Source: Deinococcus aquatilis DSM 23025
Lineage (GTDB): Bacteria > Deinococcota > Deinococci > Deinococcales > Deinococcaceae
Direction: 5' to 3'
Assembly (NCBI RefSeq): GCF_000378445.1
Contig: NZ_KB899761.1
Coordinates: 1 to 21,656, forward strand
DNA: 21,656 nucleotides
The notes below the pieces were generated by a model, which saw only the letters and a list, made by a program, of their open reading frames with translations, did not search any database and was not told the origin of the DNA. Both the position numbers and the translations under genes were made by a program. Shown piece after piece: positions 6,845 through 13,586 of the stretch. The stretch's first letter is position 1; each line of letters begins with the position of its first letter.

Positions 6845-7654
6845 GTGAACTTGACTGGTCGAACAGCCCTCGTGATTGGTGGTGGCAGTGGCGTCGGACG
6901 AGGCGTTGCCCAGGCCCTGGATGTCGCCGGCATGACTGTCATCGTTGCCGATCTCGATCAGGCCAGTGCAGATACCACCTGTGCACTCCTGAGTGCACCT
7001 ACGCGGTCCGCACAGGTTGACGCGACCAACCTCTCCTCACTTGAGCATCTGGCCCGTCGCCTCCCAGAACTGCACCTGCTCGTGGTAACGGTGGGTGTGC
7101 TGGACATGCGCCCCCTAGACGAGCTCACGGAAGCCCACTGGCACTGGGCCTGGAACCTGAACGTGATGACCAGCGTCCTAGCCGTTCAGGCCTTTCTTCC
7201 ACTCCTGCGCCGCCAACCGGGTGCAGGCATCGTCCTGACGGGTTCAGGCTCTGGTTTGGCCATTCGGGAACCGGATCCCCTGTCGGCGCTGTACGCCACG
7301 ACCAAGCACGCGCTGACGGGCTACGCTGGCGTCCTCCGCGCGGCGCTGGCTCCAGAAGGCATTCATGTGACGCTGCTGGTGCCATCTGGTGTCGAGGGGA
7401 ATCTGGCAGCGACCTCAGCGCGGAGCCGCGCAGCGCTGCTGGGAGAGTCCGTGGATGAGGTGCGGGGTCAGCAGCCAGCGGGACGGGTGCTGCTGCCCGC
7501 CGCAGCGCTCGGAGAACAACTGGTGCGCGGCCTGGAGGGCGAGCGCGTGTATGTGAACAACCGTGGCGCGGCGTTCCACGCCGCGCTCATGGAATGGTTG
7601 GACGAGTGGCACCATGACACGGTGGAGTCAACGGTGAAACTGGACGGTGAGTGA
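6845..7654 (+). CDS. Short-chain dehydrogenase/reductase (transposon passenger)
   Basis: 269 residues from GTG 6845. The classical SDR fold is visible: NLTGRTALVIGGGSGVGRGV is the Rossmann glycine motif, with an Asp after strand 2 (VADLDQ) that favours NAD(H). VVTVGVLD stands where NNAG normally occurs, LTGSGSG supplies the catalytic serine, and YATTKHALTGYAG is the YxxxK motif. The frame also opens further upstream from 6740, but those residues have no SDR character. No strong ribosome binding site precedes 6845, so the start is uncertain by a few codons. The substrate is unknown. It is divergent from tnpR and lies behind the 13-bp inverted repeat, the only obvious accessory cargo of this Tn3 element. 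Confidence 0.85.
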   Translation: MNLTGRTALVIGGGSGVGRGVAQALDVAGMTVIVADLDQASADTTCALLSAPTRSAQVDATNLSSLEHLARRLPELHLLVVTVGVLDMRPLDELTEAHWHWAWNLNVMTSVLAVQAFLPLLRRQPGAGIVLTGSGSGLAIREPDPLSALYATTKHALTGYAGVLRAALAPEGIHVTLLVPSGVEGNLAATSARSRAALLGESVDEVRGQQPAGRVLLPAAALGEQLVRGLEGERVYVNNRGAAFHAALMEWLDEWHHDTVESTVKLDGE

Positions 7655-7759
7655 ACGGCCTGCCAACGGTTTGGTGAGCAGGTCAGTGTGCGCCCAGAAC
7701 TGGGGTGATCACTGTTGCTGAAGAGGTGACATCACATGAGGTAACTTCTTTAGCGCAGC

Positions 7760-7797
7760 CTTAGCGGGAATTTCTGTTCCAACTCTAGCTTGACCCC
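7760..7797 (-). repeat. Tn3 terminal inverted repeat, passenger side
   Basis: 38 bp. Read on the minus strand it begins GGGGTCAAGCTAGAG and ends AATTCCCGCTAAG, matching the other end at 31 of 38 bases. Confidence 0.88.
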
Positions 7798-8102
7798 TGC
7801 TTTGAGCGTGCTGCATGACAATTTTTCTGGGCGGGACCTCCCACCGCCAAACAGCCAGGGAAGGCGGCCTGCCGAGCGTTCGGCATAGGCAGCCGCTGCA
7901 CGACCCCATGCCAAACAAAACGTTCCCGCGCCGTGAGGCTGCTGAAACGGAGCAAGATCCCTTGTTGATTTGGTCAACACGTCTGGCCCCCGATACGGGC
8001 TTATTTCTGGAGGGATTGTGGTTGGGCGTCCGCGCCACCGGTTCGATTCCGGCTCTCTTCACCCCCACTCCGTTCTTCAATCCACCACTCCTGGAGGTGT
8101 GC
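7798..8102. other. Gene-free spacer with a tRNA-like remnant
   Basis: No convincing gene on either strand. The segment 8009-8061 can be drawn as a tRNA lacking its anticodon arm. An acceptor-like GGAGGGA (8009-8015) pairs, with some G-T, to TCTCTTC (8054-8060). GTGG-TTGGGCGT-CCGC resembles a D-arm, and CCGG-TTCGATT-CCGG a T-arm, followed by A and CCC. An antisense frame reading RAGIEPVARTPNHNP is the familiar artefact seen opposite tRNA genes. It may be a decayed tRNA or an integration scar. Confidence 0.35.
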
Positions 8103-9059
8103 TCACGTCCGCATCAGCTCTACGAAGGTGGCCACCACCTTGGGATCAAAGTGTCTGGCCGCCTGGCTCAGCAATTCCGCCACCGCTTGCTCGTGAGTCC
8201 AGGCCCTTTTATAGGGCCGCTCACTCGTTAGCGCGTCATAGACATCACATACCGCAAAAATTCGGGCCAATCGCGAAATGTCTTCTCCGACCAGCCGATC
8301 TGGATAGCCTGTGCCGTCCCAGCGCTCATGATGATGCCGAATGACCAGTAGAGCCGACTGGGCCAGGGTCGGCATTTGTGAGGCAATCTCATGCCCAGCG
8401 GTCGTGTGCATTTTCATCAGGCTCCATTCCTCCGCATCAAGCGGTCCGGGTTTGGTGAGGATCGCGTCAGGGATGGTGAGTTTCCCAATGTCATGCAAGT
8501 ACGCACCTTGCTTGAGTTCATCAATCTCTTCAGGCTGAAGGCGCAAGGCCTGAGCCAAGCGCACACTCAAGGCGACCACGCGCTGGGTATGTCCAGAGGT
8601 TTCAAGGTCCCGTGCTTCCAACGCGAGCCCCAGACTCAACAGGCTTCCGGCGAGCGTCTCCCGCAGGTGGTCATTGGCTTGGCGCAAATCGAACTGGGTT
8701 TCTTTGAGTTCTGTGATATCCGCGATGACCGCCACGCAGGAGTGCGCCTCTCCCGAAACATCTCGCAGCAGGGAAACCCGCGAACGCGACCAGACGATAC
8801 TCCCATCCACACGCAAGTAACGTTTTTCGACCACGGCCACCTCAACCTCAACGCGGAGCACCTGGCCTAGAGCTTGCTGCGTTTTGAGAAGGTCCTCCGG
8901 GTGAGTGAGGTCCCGAATATTCATGCCAAGAAGTTGATCGGATGGATACCCAAAAAATGCTGCGGCACAGGGGTTGCTGAGCACAATGGTGCCGTCGAAC
9001 GTGAATTCGAGAAGTCCAACCCCAGCTTGCTCAAACAGAAGTTGATAGTTCTGAGGCAT
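8103..9059 (-). CDS. PAS domain/HD-GYP cyclic-di-GMP phosphodiesterase
   Basis: 318 residues. Residues 1-120 are a PAS/PAC sensor (FEQAGVGLLEFTFDGTIVLS at the start, GMNIRDLTHPEDL in the middle, VAVIADITELKETQ at the end), and a short coiled linker follows. Residues from about 140 form an HD-GYP domain: SGHTQRV, the metal-binding YLHDIGKLTIPD, HTTAGHEI, HHHERWDGTGYPDRL with the GYP signature, and VCDVYDALTSERPYK. This class hydrolyses cyclic di-GMP to pGpG or GMP. No membrane segment is seen, so it should be cytosolic and sense an internal signal. It stands alone, with no diguanylate cyclase nearby. The start codon has no clear ribosome binding site. Some GC-rich dyads inside the gene are taken as chance. 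Confidence 0.93.
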   Translation of the reverse strand: MPQNYQLLFEQAGVGLLEFTFDGTIVLSNPCAAAFFGYPSDQLLGMNIRDLTHPEDLLKTQQALGQVLRVEVEVAVVEKRYLRVDGSIVWSRSRVSLLRDVSGEAHSCVAVIADITELKETQFDLRQANDHLRETLAGSLLSLGLALEARDLETSGHTQRVVALSVRLAQALRLQPEEIDELKQGAYLHDIGKLTIPDAILTKPGPLDAEEWSLMKMHTTAGHEIASQMPTLAQSALLVIRHHHERWDGTGYPDRLVGEDISRLARIFAVCDVYDALTSERPYKRAWTHEQAVAELLSQAARHFDPKVVATFVELMRT

Positions 9060-9374
9060 CAGCGTATCCCAGAGCGAAGATCTTGTTGAGCAGAACCTAG
9101 AGCAAGGTCAGATTGCTGACGGTGGCTCATGGCCCTCTGGAGCTATGCCATCGGGGGGCATCGTTAAATGGACTCGAGCACATCAGTTCAACGTAGCCGA
9201 GGCCTTCTGACAGACCTCTGAACCAAACCAGGATTGACCAATCGCCTAACCGCGTCTCAGACATCTTTCACCTGAGGTGGAGGGTCGCCCTGAAAGTCCT
9301 GACCCAGTACCTCAAGTCCTTCTGGCTCCGTTGTCGACTTGAGGAGGCAACATTCGTTGTCCCGTAGGAGACGC
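9060..9374. promoter_or_regulatory. Promoter region of the basic-protein/Ntn-hydrolase pair
   Basis: No gene is supportable on either strand. A perfect 9-bp inverted repeat CCTCAAGTC (9310-9318) and GACTTGAGG (9336-9344), separated by 17 bases, lies 30 bases before the next start codon, a good operator position. A smaller dyad CACCT-G-AGGTG is at 9269-9279. Confidence 0.45.
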
Positions 9375-9809
9375 ATGCACATCAAGCCTCTTGCCATCTT
9401 TGAAGCCCTCCGCGGAACAGTGCGGGCGCTCCTCTTCCAGCCGGACGACCCAGCGCATTCCCCCGAACTCGGCCTGACCCGCCTGCAGCAGATCGCCCTG
9501 CACCAACCGGTCTATCTGGTGCGCCTTGAGGGAGGCCGCCCGGTGCGGGTGCTGCGGGTCGTGCCGTTCGACCAGTTGTCGCTCAAGGCCCTGCTCCCCG
9601 GGGCGACTGCCTATGCCGCCGCCTTCAAAGCCGACCAGCAGCCTTGCCTGCTGCTGGTGGCCCGCTCTCCCCTCGCCGTCCACCAGCGGAACAGACCCTC
9701 CAACGCGTTCGTGCCCATGACCGAACAGGACATTCACGTCCAGCGCGGCAAACGCCGCAAAGAGCGACCCAAGCGCAAACGCGGCTCCAAAGCAAAGGAC
9801 AGAACTTGA
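9375..9809 (+). CDS. Unknown protein with a very basic C-terminal tail, partner of the Ntn hydrolase
   Basis: 144 residues. The start ATG at 9375 has AGGAG five bases upstream. The N-terminal 90 residues (MHIKPLAIFEALRGTVRALL, ...QPVYLVRLEGGRPVRVLRVV) look like a compact alpha/beta domain I do not recognise. The last about 22 residues (KRRKERPKRKRGSKAK) are strongly Lys/Arg-rich and may bind nucleic acid or act as a docking tail. The stop overlaps the next gene's start as TTGA, so the two proteins are translationally coupled and probably work together. It may be a substrate, adaptor or targeting subunit for the peptidase-like protein; that is inference from coupling only. Confidence 0.75.
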   Translation: MHIKPLAIFEALRGTVRALLFQPDDPAHSPELGLTRLQQIALHQPVYLVRLEGGRPVRVLRVVPFDQLSLKALLPGATAYAAAFKADQQPCLLLVARSPLAVHQRNRPSNAFVPMTEQDIHVQRGKRRKERPKRKRGSKAKDRT

Positions 9810-10393
9810 CCCTGATTGTCGGCCTGATCCACGACGGCATCCCCTATCTCGCCAGTGACAGCTGCTCCAGCAACGGTTACACCTACAATCTGACTGCCGG
9901 TTCGAAGCTGTTCGTGAATGGGGGCCTGAGCATCGGCTACACCTCCAGCTTCCGGATGGCCCAGCTGCTTGAATACAGCTTCGCGCCCCCCAAACGGCCC
10001 AAGGACACGCCCGCCCTGACCTATCTGGCCCGCGACGTCGTGCCCAGCCTCCGCAAACTGTTCAAAGAGGGCGGGTACGGCACCGTCACCCACAACGAGG
10101 AAACCGGGGGGCAGTTTCTGGTGGTCCTCGACGAGCAACTGTTCACGGTGCAGAGCGACTTCAGCGTTTCTGCCTGGCGCGAACCGTTTGCGGCCGTGGG
10201 CAGCGGGGAACAGGCCGCTCTCGGCGCACTGTGGGCCACGGACGGACTGAAGCTCCCGCCCGAGCAACGCCTCCTGCTGGCGCTGGAAGCAGCAGAGTCG
10301 GTGATTCCCACCGTCCGCAGCCCGTTCTACCTGATGGCCGGTGCGGAGGTGGAACCGCTGGAGCGCGTCTATAGCCTCACCAGTCCTGGTTGA
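9806..10393 (+). CDS. Proteasome-beta/HslV-like Ntn hydrolase
   Basis: 195 residues from a TTG start. The start is supported by the TTGA overlap with the preceding stop and by AAAGGA upstream. After removal of Met the N-terminus is TLIVGLIHDGIPYLASDS, giving Thr1 as nucleophile. Asp17 (ASDS) and Lys33 (GSKLF) then fall exactly at proteasome-beta numbering, the full catalytic set. VNGGLSIGYTSSFRMAQLL follows the strand pattern of this fold and of uncharacterised phage/bacterial relatives. It would be a self-exposed threonine peptidase or amidohydrolase, possibly oligomeric. No ATPase (HslU, Mpa) is nearby, so any unfoldase is missing or comes from elsewhere. It ends convergently with the recombinase gene, overlapping it by 17 bases. 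Confidence 0.75.
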   Translation: MTLIVGLIHDGIPYLASDSCSSNGYTYNLTAGSKLFVNGGLSIGYTSSFRMAQLLEYSFAPPKRPKDTPALTYLARDVVPSLRKLFKEGGYGTVTHNEETGGQFLVVLDEQLFTVQSDFSVSAWREPFAAVGSGEQAALGALWATDGLKLPPEQRLLLALEAAESVIPTVRSPFYLMAGAEVEPLERVYSLTSPG

Positions 10394-11345
10394 CCGCTTT
10401 CTTGCCTGCCCGCGCGTAATTCACGTAGATCTCGCTGCTCTCGACTGTGCGGTGGCGCAGATGGTCGCGCACGGCCAGGATGTCGCCGCTCTCCACGTAG
10501 GTGCGGGTGCCCGCGCTATGGCGCAGGCCGTGCACCTCCCGCCCTTCATACGTCACGCCCACCTGTTCGCACAGTTTCTTCAGGGCTTTTTCAATGCCCT
10601 GGCGCGTGCGAATGGTCAGAACCAGATCTCCCCAATCTGGGGTTGCCGCCAACCAGGTGCGCAGCGCCTGCCCTGCCGTGAGGCTGAGCGGCACCGCCTG
10701 GCGCTTCTGGCGTTTGCCGGTGACGATCAGATAGGGATAGGGAGCGTCCAGATGGATGTCCTTGCGCAGCAAGGTCGTCATTTCCGTATTTCTCAGTCCG
10801 CAGTGGGCGCCCAGCAGGATGATCACGGCTTCCTGCATCCCGGCGTGCAGGAGCAGGGTCGCCACGTCTTCAGGCGGGTACGGCTGGCGCTTCTCCCAGC
10901 GGGGCACCGGATCGCTGGCCGTCCGGACGTCGCTGAACGGGGCCGCGTCCGTCGTCCCGGCCCAGCGCAGGGTGGCATACAACGCCCGCGCTGCCGCGAG
11001 GCGGACCCGGACACTGCTGGGGGCAAAGCCGGAGGCCTCCAGATGGCGGGCATACCGGAAACCCGCGTTGGCTCCGGGCCGCAGCAGGCTCACTCCAGCA
11101 GGCCCGGCCCAGGTCAGGAACTGCTCGAGGCCCACCCGGTAGCTCTCCAGCGTGTTCGCACTCACTCGTGCGCCGCGTCCTCCGCGGGTCACGAGGTGGG
11201 CTTCCACAAAGTGCCACAGGCCGTCCAGATCTGAATCGCGGGCGGCCCGCAGGACGTCACGGCGCAGGGCTTCAGGTTCGAGCCTCGCGATGCGGTCGGC
11301 CCGGCCCTGAAGGTCCAGATTGGCAACCATCAGTTCCAGCGTCAT
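10377..11345 (-). CDS. Tyrosine recombinase (XerC/D-like integrase)
   Basis: 322 residues from ATG 11345. The N-terminal SAM-like core-binding domain spans about residues 35-140. The catalytic domain carries Arg185 (HCGLRNTE), Lys211 (TGKRQKR), His272-x-x-Arg275 (HGLRHSAGT), His298 (DHLRHRT) and the nucleophile Tyr307 (SSEIYVNY), a complete set, so it should be active. It may resolve plasmid multimers or integrate an element. No attachment site or matching direct repeats were identified. A GTG at 11378 in frame would add 11 residues. The ATG is followed by a more typical N-terminus, but its GGGGGA lies very close, so the start is unsettled. It is unrelated in sequence to the dead integrase at 2689. 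Confidence 0.9.
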   Translation of the reverse strand: MTLELMVANLDLQGRADRIARLEPEALRRDVLRAARDSDLDGLWHFVEAHLVTRGGRGARVSANTLESYRVGLEQFLTWAGPAGVSLLRPGANAGFRYARHLEASGFAPSSVRVRLAAARALYATLRWAGTTDAAPFSDVRTASDPVPRWEKRQPYPPEDVATLLLHAGMQEAVIILLGAHCGLRNTEMTTLLRKDIHLDAPYPYLIVTGKRQKRQAVPLSLTAGQALRTWLAATPDWGDLVLTIRTRQGIEKALKKLCEQVGVTYEGREVHGLRHSAGTRTYVESGDILAVRDHLRHRTVESSEIYVNYARAGKKAVNQDW

Positions 11346-11384
11346 TCCCCCACAGTACAGGAGCGCTCCATGCCGCACATCCGC

Positions 11385-11681
11385 TCATTGAGGAATGACT
11401 TCAATCCCCCGCCGCTGGAGTAACGTCGCGGCGCGCAGGAGGGTCGCCCGTACCACAGCGATGGGGTGCTGTCCCGCAGCCTCCCCCTGAGTGACGATCC
11501 CTCCCCGGTACTTCACGACAAAGAGGAATGGGACGGCGTCTCCCTGGGGCTCCCAGGCGGCTTCGACCCCAAGGCTTTGCAGCGTCTGCCAGAGCTCGTG
11601 CTGAGCTGGACTTAATCGTCTCGGCCACCAGAAGTTGAGTTGGTCCAGCGATACGTCCTCAGGCCTGGGCGTGTTCAACAT
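11385..11681 (-). CDS. Unknown 98-residue protein upstream of the recombinase
   Basis: The product begins MLNTPRPEDVSLDQLNFWWP and contains LSPAQHELWQTLQSLGVEAA, then FLFVVKYRGGIVTQGEAAG and ATLLRAATLLQRRGIEV. The pattern of helix, two strands and helix suggests a compact fold, but no family is recognised. The purine-rich AGTTGAGGGGGG directly precedes the ATG, unusually close for a ribosome binding site. The stop lies 39 bases before the recombinase start on the same strand, so the two are likely co-transcribed and the protein may be an accessory factor of recombination. Confidence 0.6.
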   Translation of the reverse strand: MLNTPRPEDVSLDQLNFWWPRRLSPAQHELWQTLQSLGVEAAWEPQGDAVPFLFVVKYRGGIVTQGEAAGQHPIAVVRATLLRAATLLQRRGIEVIPQ

Positions 11682-11861
11682 CCCCCCTCAACTGTGTGAG
11701 ATCGAACATACGCCCTGAATTTGAACAGCTGGGGCGCAGGCATGTTGCTCCCGCTTTTTCACCCTGAATTCACAAACTGGGGGAATGAGCGGTCTGTTCC
11801 GTAATAGCTGTTATGGAAACCAACCTGATCAGATGACCACCCCATTTCAATAAGGAGGCGT
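11682..11861. promoter_or_regulatory. Divergent control region with direct and inverted repeats
   Basis: Two copies of the bipartite motif CCCTGAATT-N6/7-CTGGGG occur at 11713-11734 and 11762-11782, about 49 bases apart (near five helical turns). A dyad TTCCGTAA / TTATGGAA (11797-11804 and 11811-11818, one mismatch) lies 45 bases before the next start. These sit between divergent transcription units and look like regulator sites. Confidence 0.5.
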
Positions 11862-12173
11862 ATGACCCTCAGTACAGTCCCGAAAGCCAAACCGCCCACG
11901 TGTTCCCCCCACCACCTCTACCAACTCAGCCTTCAAGCCAGCCTCCAGCTCCAGCAGGTGCCCACGCCCGCCAACCGCCTCCTGAAACAGGACCTACAGG
12001 ACCTGGCACACCGGCTCACTCCCGGCCTGACCCTCACCCGCCACGAGCGCGAAGTGTTGCGCCGCAGCCTGCTCAGCACCCTGGCCCTGGCCGAAGCAGG
12101 TCAGTTCACCGCCGCCACCCCCAGCCAACTCGACACGGCCCTAGCCGACCTCGCCCAGTCCATTCAAGCCTGA
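11862..12173 (+). CDS. Unknown 103-residue helical protein
   Basis: A strong ribosome binding site AAGGAGG lies five bases before ATG 11862, which settles the start. The product is rich in Leu, Gln and Pro and appears mostly helical (QLSLQASLQLQQVPTPANRL, then LKQDLQDLAHRLTPGLTLTR and HEREVLRRSLLSTLALAEAG). No signal peptide or membrane segment and no recognised family. It opens a rightward run of genes (11862-14148) with short gaps or overlaps that is likely one operon leading toward the replication gene. Confidence 0.65.
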   Translation: MTLSTVPKAKPPTCSPHHLYQLSLQASLQLQQVPTPANRLLKQDLQDLAHRLTPGLTLTRHEREVLRRSLLSTLALAEAGQFTAATPSQLDTALADLAQSIQA

Positions 12174-12182
12174 AGGAGTGCC

Positions 12183-12521
12183 ATGAAGAAACGTCTGGCC
12201 GTTCCCCTGCTGCTGCTCCTCGGAGCCCTGATCGCCACCGCCGCCAGCCAGCCCGTCGAGATCCCACCCGAAGACGATCAGGAATTCTTCAAACCCTACG
12301 TTGGCATGCCAGTGATCTTCAAGGACGGCCAGGACGTCCACCACTCCGCCCGCGTTTCCCGCGTGTTACTGTCCGACCCAGGCCTGGTCAACCTGCACGT
12401 CGACGTCCAAGATGACGTCCGGCCGGTCCTACTGGTTCGCTTCGTGAGCCGAGTCGGGGAAGCCCAGCATCAGCAAGGGCCAGTCGGTGGGTGCTGGTGG
12501 CCCCAAGACTGGCTAGGTTGA
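12183..12521 (+). CDS. Small secreted or periplasmic protein of unknown function
   Basis: 112 residues with a clear export signal: MKKRLAVPLLLLLGALIATA, cleavage expected around AAS-QP. The mature part (VEIPPEDDQEFFKPYVGMPV, ...DGQDVHHSARVSRVLL, LVNLHVDVQDDVRPVLLVRF) looks like a small beta-rich domain. AAGGAG precedes the ATG by six bases. It lies nine bases after the previous gene and one base before the Bro-N gene. An exported protein inside a DNA-metabolism cluster is unexpected; a role in conjugation, entry exclusion or phage-like surface change is possible but not shown. Confidence 0.65.
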   Translation: MKKRLAVPLLLLLGALIATAASQPVEIPPEDDQEFFKPYVGMPVIFKDGQDVHHSARVSRVLLSDPGLVNLHVDVQDDVRPVLLVRFVSRVGEAQHQQGPVGGCWWPQDWLG

Positions 12522-12522
12522 C

Positions 12523-13326
12523 ATGACCCTGGAGCGCCCGTCTTCCACCAGCGTGTTCCTCTTCGGGGCCCAACCGATCCGCGTGCTGCCGGAGCCGGGC
12601 GGCCCCTGGTTCATCCTCGTCGACGTCTGCCGGGTCCTGGGCATCAGCAACCCGCGCAACATTCCCTCCCGGCTCAAGGACGAGCAAAAGGGTGTCCGCC
12701 TGGTGGACACCCCTGGTGGCCCACAGGAAGTCACCGTGATCAGCGAGTCGGGCTTTTATAAGGTCGTGCTCCGGAGCGATTCACCGAACGCCGAGCCGTT
12801 TCAGGCCTGGGTCACTGAGGAAGTCCTGCCTGCGATCCGAAAGTTTGGGGCGTTCGAAGTCGCCCCAGTTCCAGCGCTGCCTGACTTCCAGAATCCAGCC
12901 GCCGCCGCGCGGGCCTGGGCCGACGAGTTTGAAGGCCACCAACTGGCGAAGGCGCAGGTCGAACTGCTCGCCCCCAAAGCCGAGGTGTACGACACCCTGC
13001 TTAGCGCGGAGGGACTGCACCTGATCGAGGTGGCCGCTAAGGAACTGGGCTGGGGGCCGCAGAAGTTCAGAGACCAGCTGTACGCCGACGAAGTGCTAAT
13101 GCACAAACACAAGCACGGAGAATCCCGGCACAACCTGCCCTACCAGGTGCACATCGATGCGGGGCACTTCGTGGTGAGGCCCCGCACGTGGAGAGATCCG
13201 GAAGGGATCGAGCACACCACCCGCACCACCTACCTCACCGCTGCTGGCCTGCTGTGGGCCGCCAAGCGGTACCGCAAACCCAACACAGGCCGCCTCCCGG
13301 TGCCCGCACTGCCGGAGCCACCATGA
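12523..13326 (+). CDS. Bro-N/KilAC antirepressor-like protein
   Basis: 267 residues. Residues about 8-110 are a Bro-N domain (VFLFGAQPIRVLPEPGGPWF, then VDVCRVLGISNPRNIPSRLK, VTVISESGFYKVVLRSDSPN and FQAWVTEEVLPAIRKFG). Residues about 165-255 fit the phage antirepressor KilAC C-terminal domain (YDTLLSAEGLHLIEVAAKEL, WGPQKFRDQLYADEVL, TYLTAAGLLWAAKRYR). Such proteins in temperate phages relieve repression or alter DNA replication. The start follows the previous stop by one base with no good ribosome binding site, so it probably depends on coupling. Its presence argues for a phage ancestry of this block. Confidence 0.88.
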   Translation: MTLERPSSTSVFLFGAQPIRVLPEPGGPWFILVDVCRVLGISNPRNIPSRLKDEQKGVRLVDTPGGPQEVTVISESGFYKVVLRSDSPNAEPFQAWVTEEVLPAIRKFGAFEVAPVPALPDFQNPAAAARAWADEFEGHQLAKAQVELLAPKAEVYDTLLSAEGLHLIEVAAKELGWGPQKFRDQLYADEVLMHKHKHGESRHNLPYQVHIDAGHFVVRPRTWRDPEGIEHTTRTTYLTAAGLLWAAKRYRKPNTGRLPVPALPEPP

Positions 13327-13586
13327 CCGCACCCCCTACCCTTGAAGCCCGCGCCGTCGAACTCACGCTCCAGGCCGAAGCCGACGGCGTCCTGATGTTC
13401 GTTCTGCTGGTCCGCTCAGAGAACGATCCAGACCTCGAGATTGTCCGCGTGTACCACGCCTCGCCCCCAATTCCGGGGCTCCCCCCACTCAGTGAGTTGC
13501 TGCGCCAGTACGCGCAGCGCGAGGACACCCATGGCCCCCAAACGCAAGTCGGCCGCGCCGACCCTGCTGCAGCACAGCGCCACTGA
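13323..13586 (+). CDS. Unknown 87-residue protein
   Basis: The start ATG at 13323 overlaps the Bro-N stop as ATGA, and the sequence only becomes protein-like from there (MTAPPTLEARAVELTLQAEA, DGVLMFVLLVRSENDPDLEI, VRVYHASPPIPGLPPLSELL). It appears alpha/beta, with no signal or membrane segment and no recognised family. The last 18 codons overlap the next gene in another frame, and the tail there (GPQTQVGRADPAAAQRH) looks unconstrained. Function unknown; probably part of the same operon. Confidence 0.6.
   Translation: MTAPPTLEARAVELTLQAEADGVLMFVLLVRSENDPDLEIVRVYHASPPIPGLPPLSELLRQYAQREDTHGPQTQVGRADPAAAQRH

Larger units (their letters stand above)
3008..7797. mobile_element. Complete Tn3-family transposon with a dehydrogenase passenger
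   Basis: Bounded by 38-bp inverted repeats at 3008-3045 and 7760-7797 that match at 31 of 38 positions. Both begin GGGGTC and end TTCCCGCTAAG, the Tn3-family signature. It contains tnpA, tnpR, a res-like region and one divergent passenger, a short-chain dehydrogenase/reductase. The 5-bp flanks (TGTCA on the left, TGCTT on the right) do not match, so no target duplication remains. The integrase gene cut on the left does not continue on the right. This suggests a deletion or rearrangement after insertion. Confidence 0.88.

Noticed and set aside
8196..8213. GC-rich dyad around TTTTATA inside the HD-GYP gene
   Set aside because: It lies within well-conserved coding sequence (the PYKRAW region), so codon content explains it. 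There is no sign of termination there.
9180..9370. Possible transposase remnant upstream of the hydrolase cassette
   Set aside because: Short frames such as RWRVALKVLTQYLKSFWLRC look protein-like, but no motif could be matched and stops break every frame.
10341..11234. 297-codon forward open frame
   Set aside because: Antisense shadow of the tyrosine recombinase, which has a complete catalytic set.
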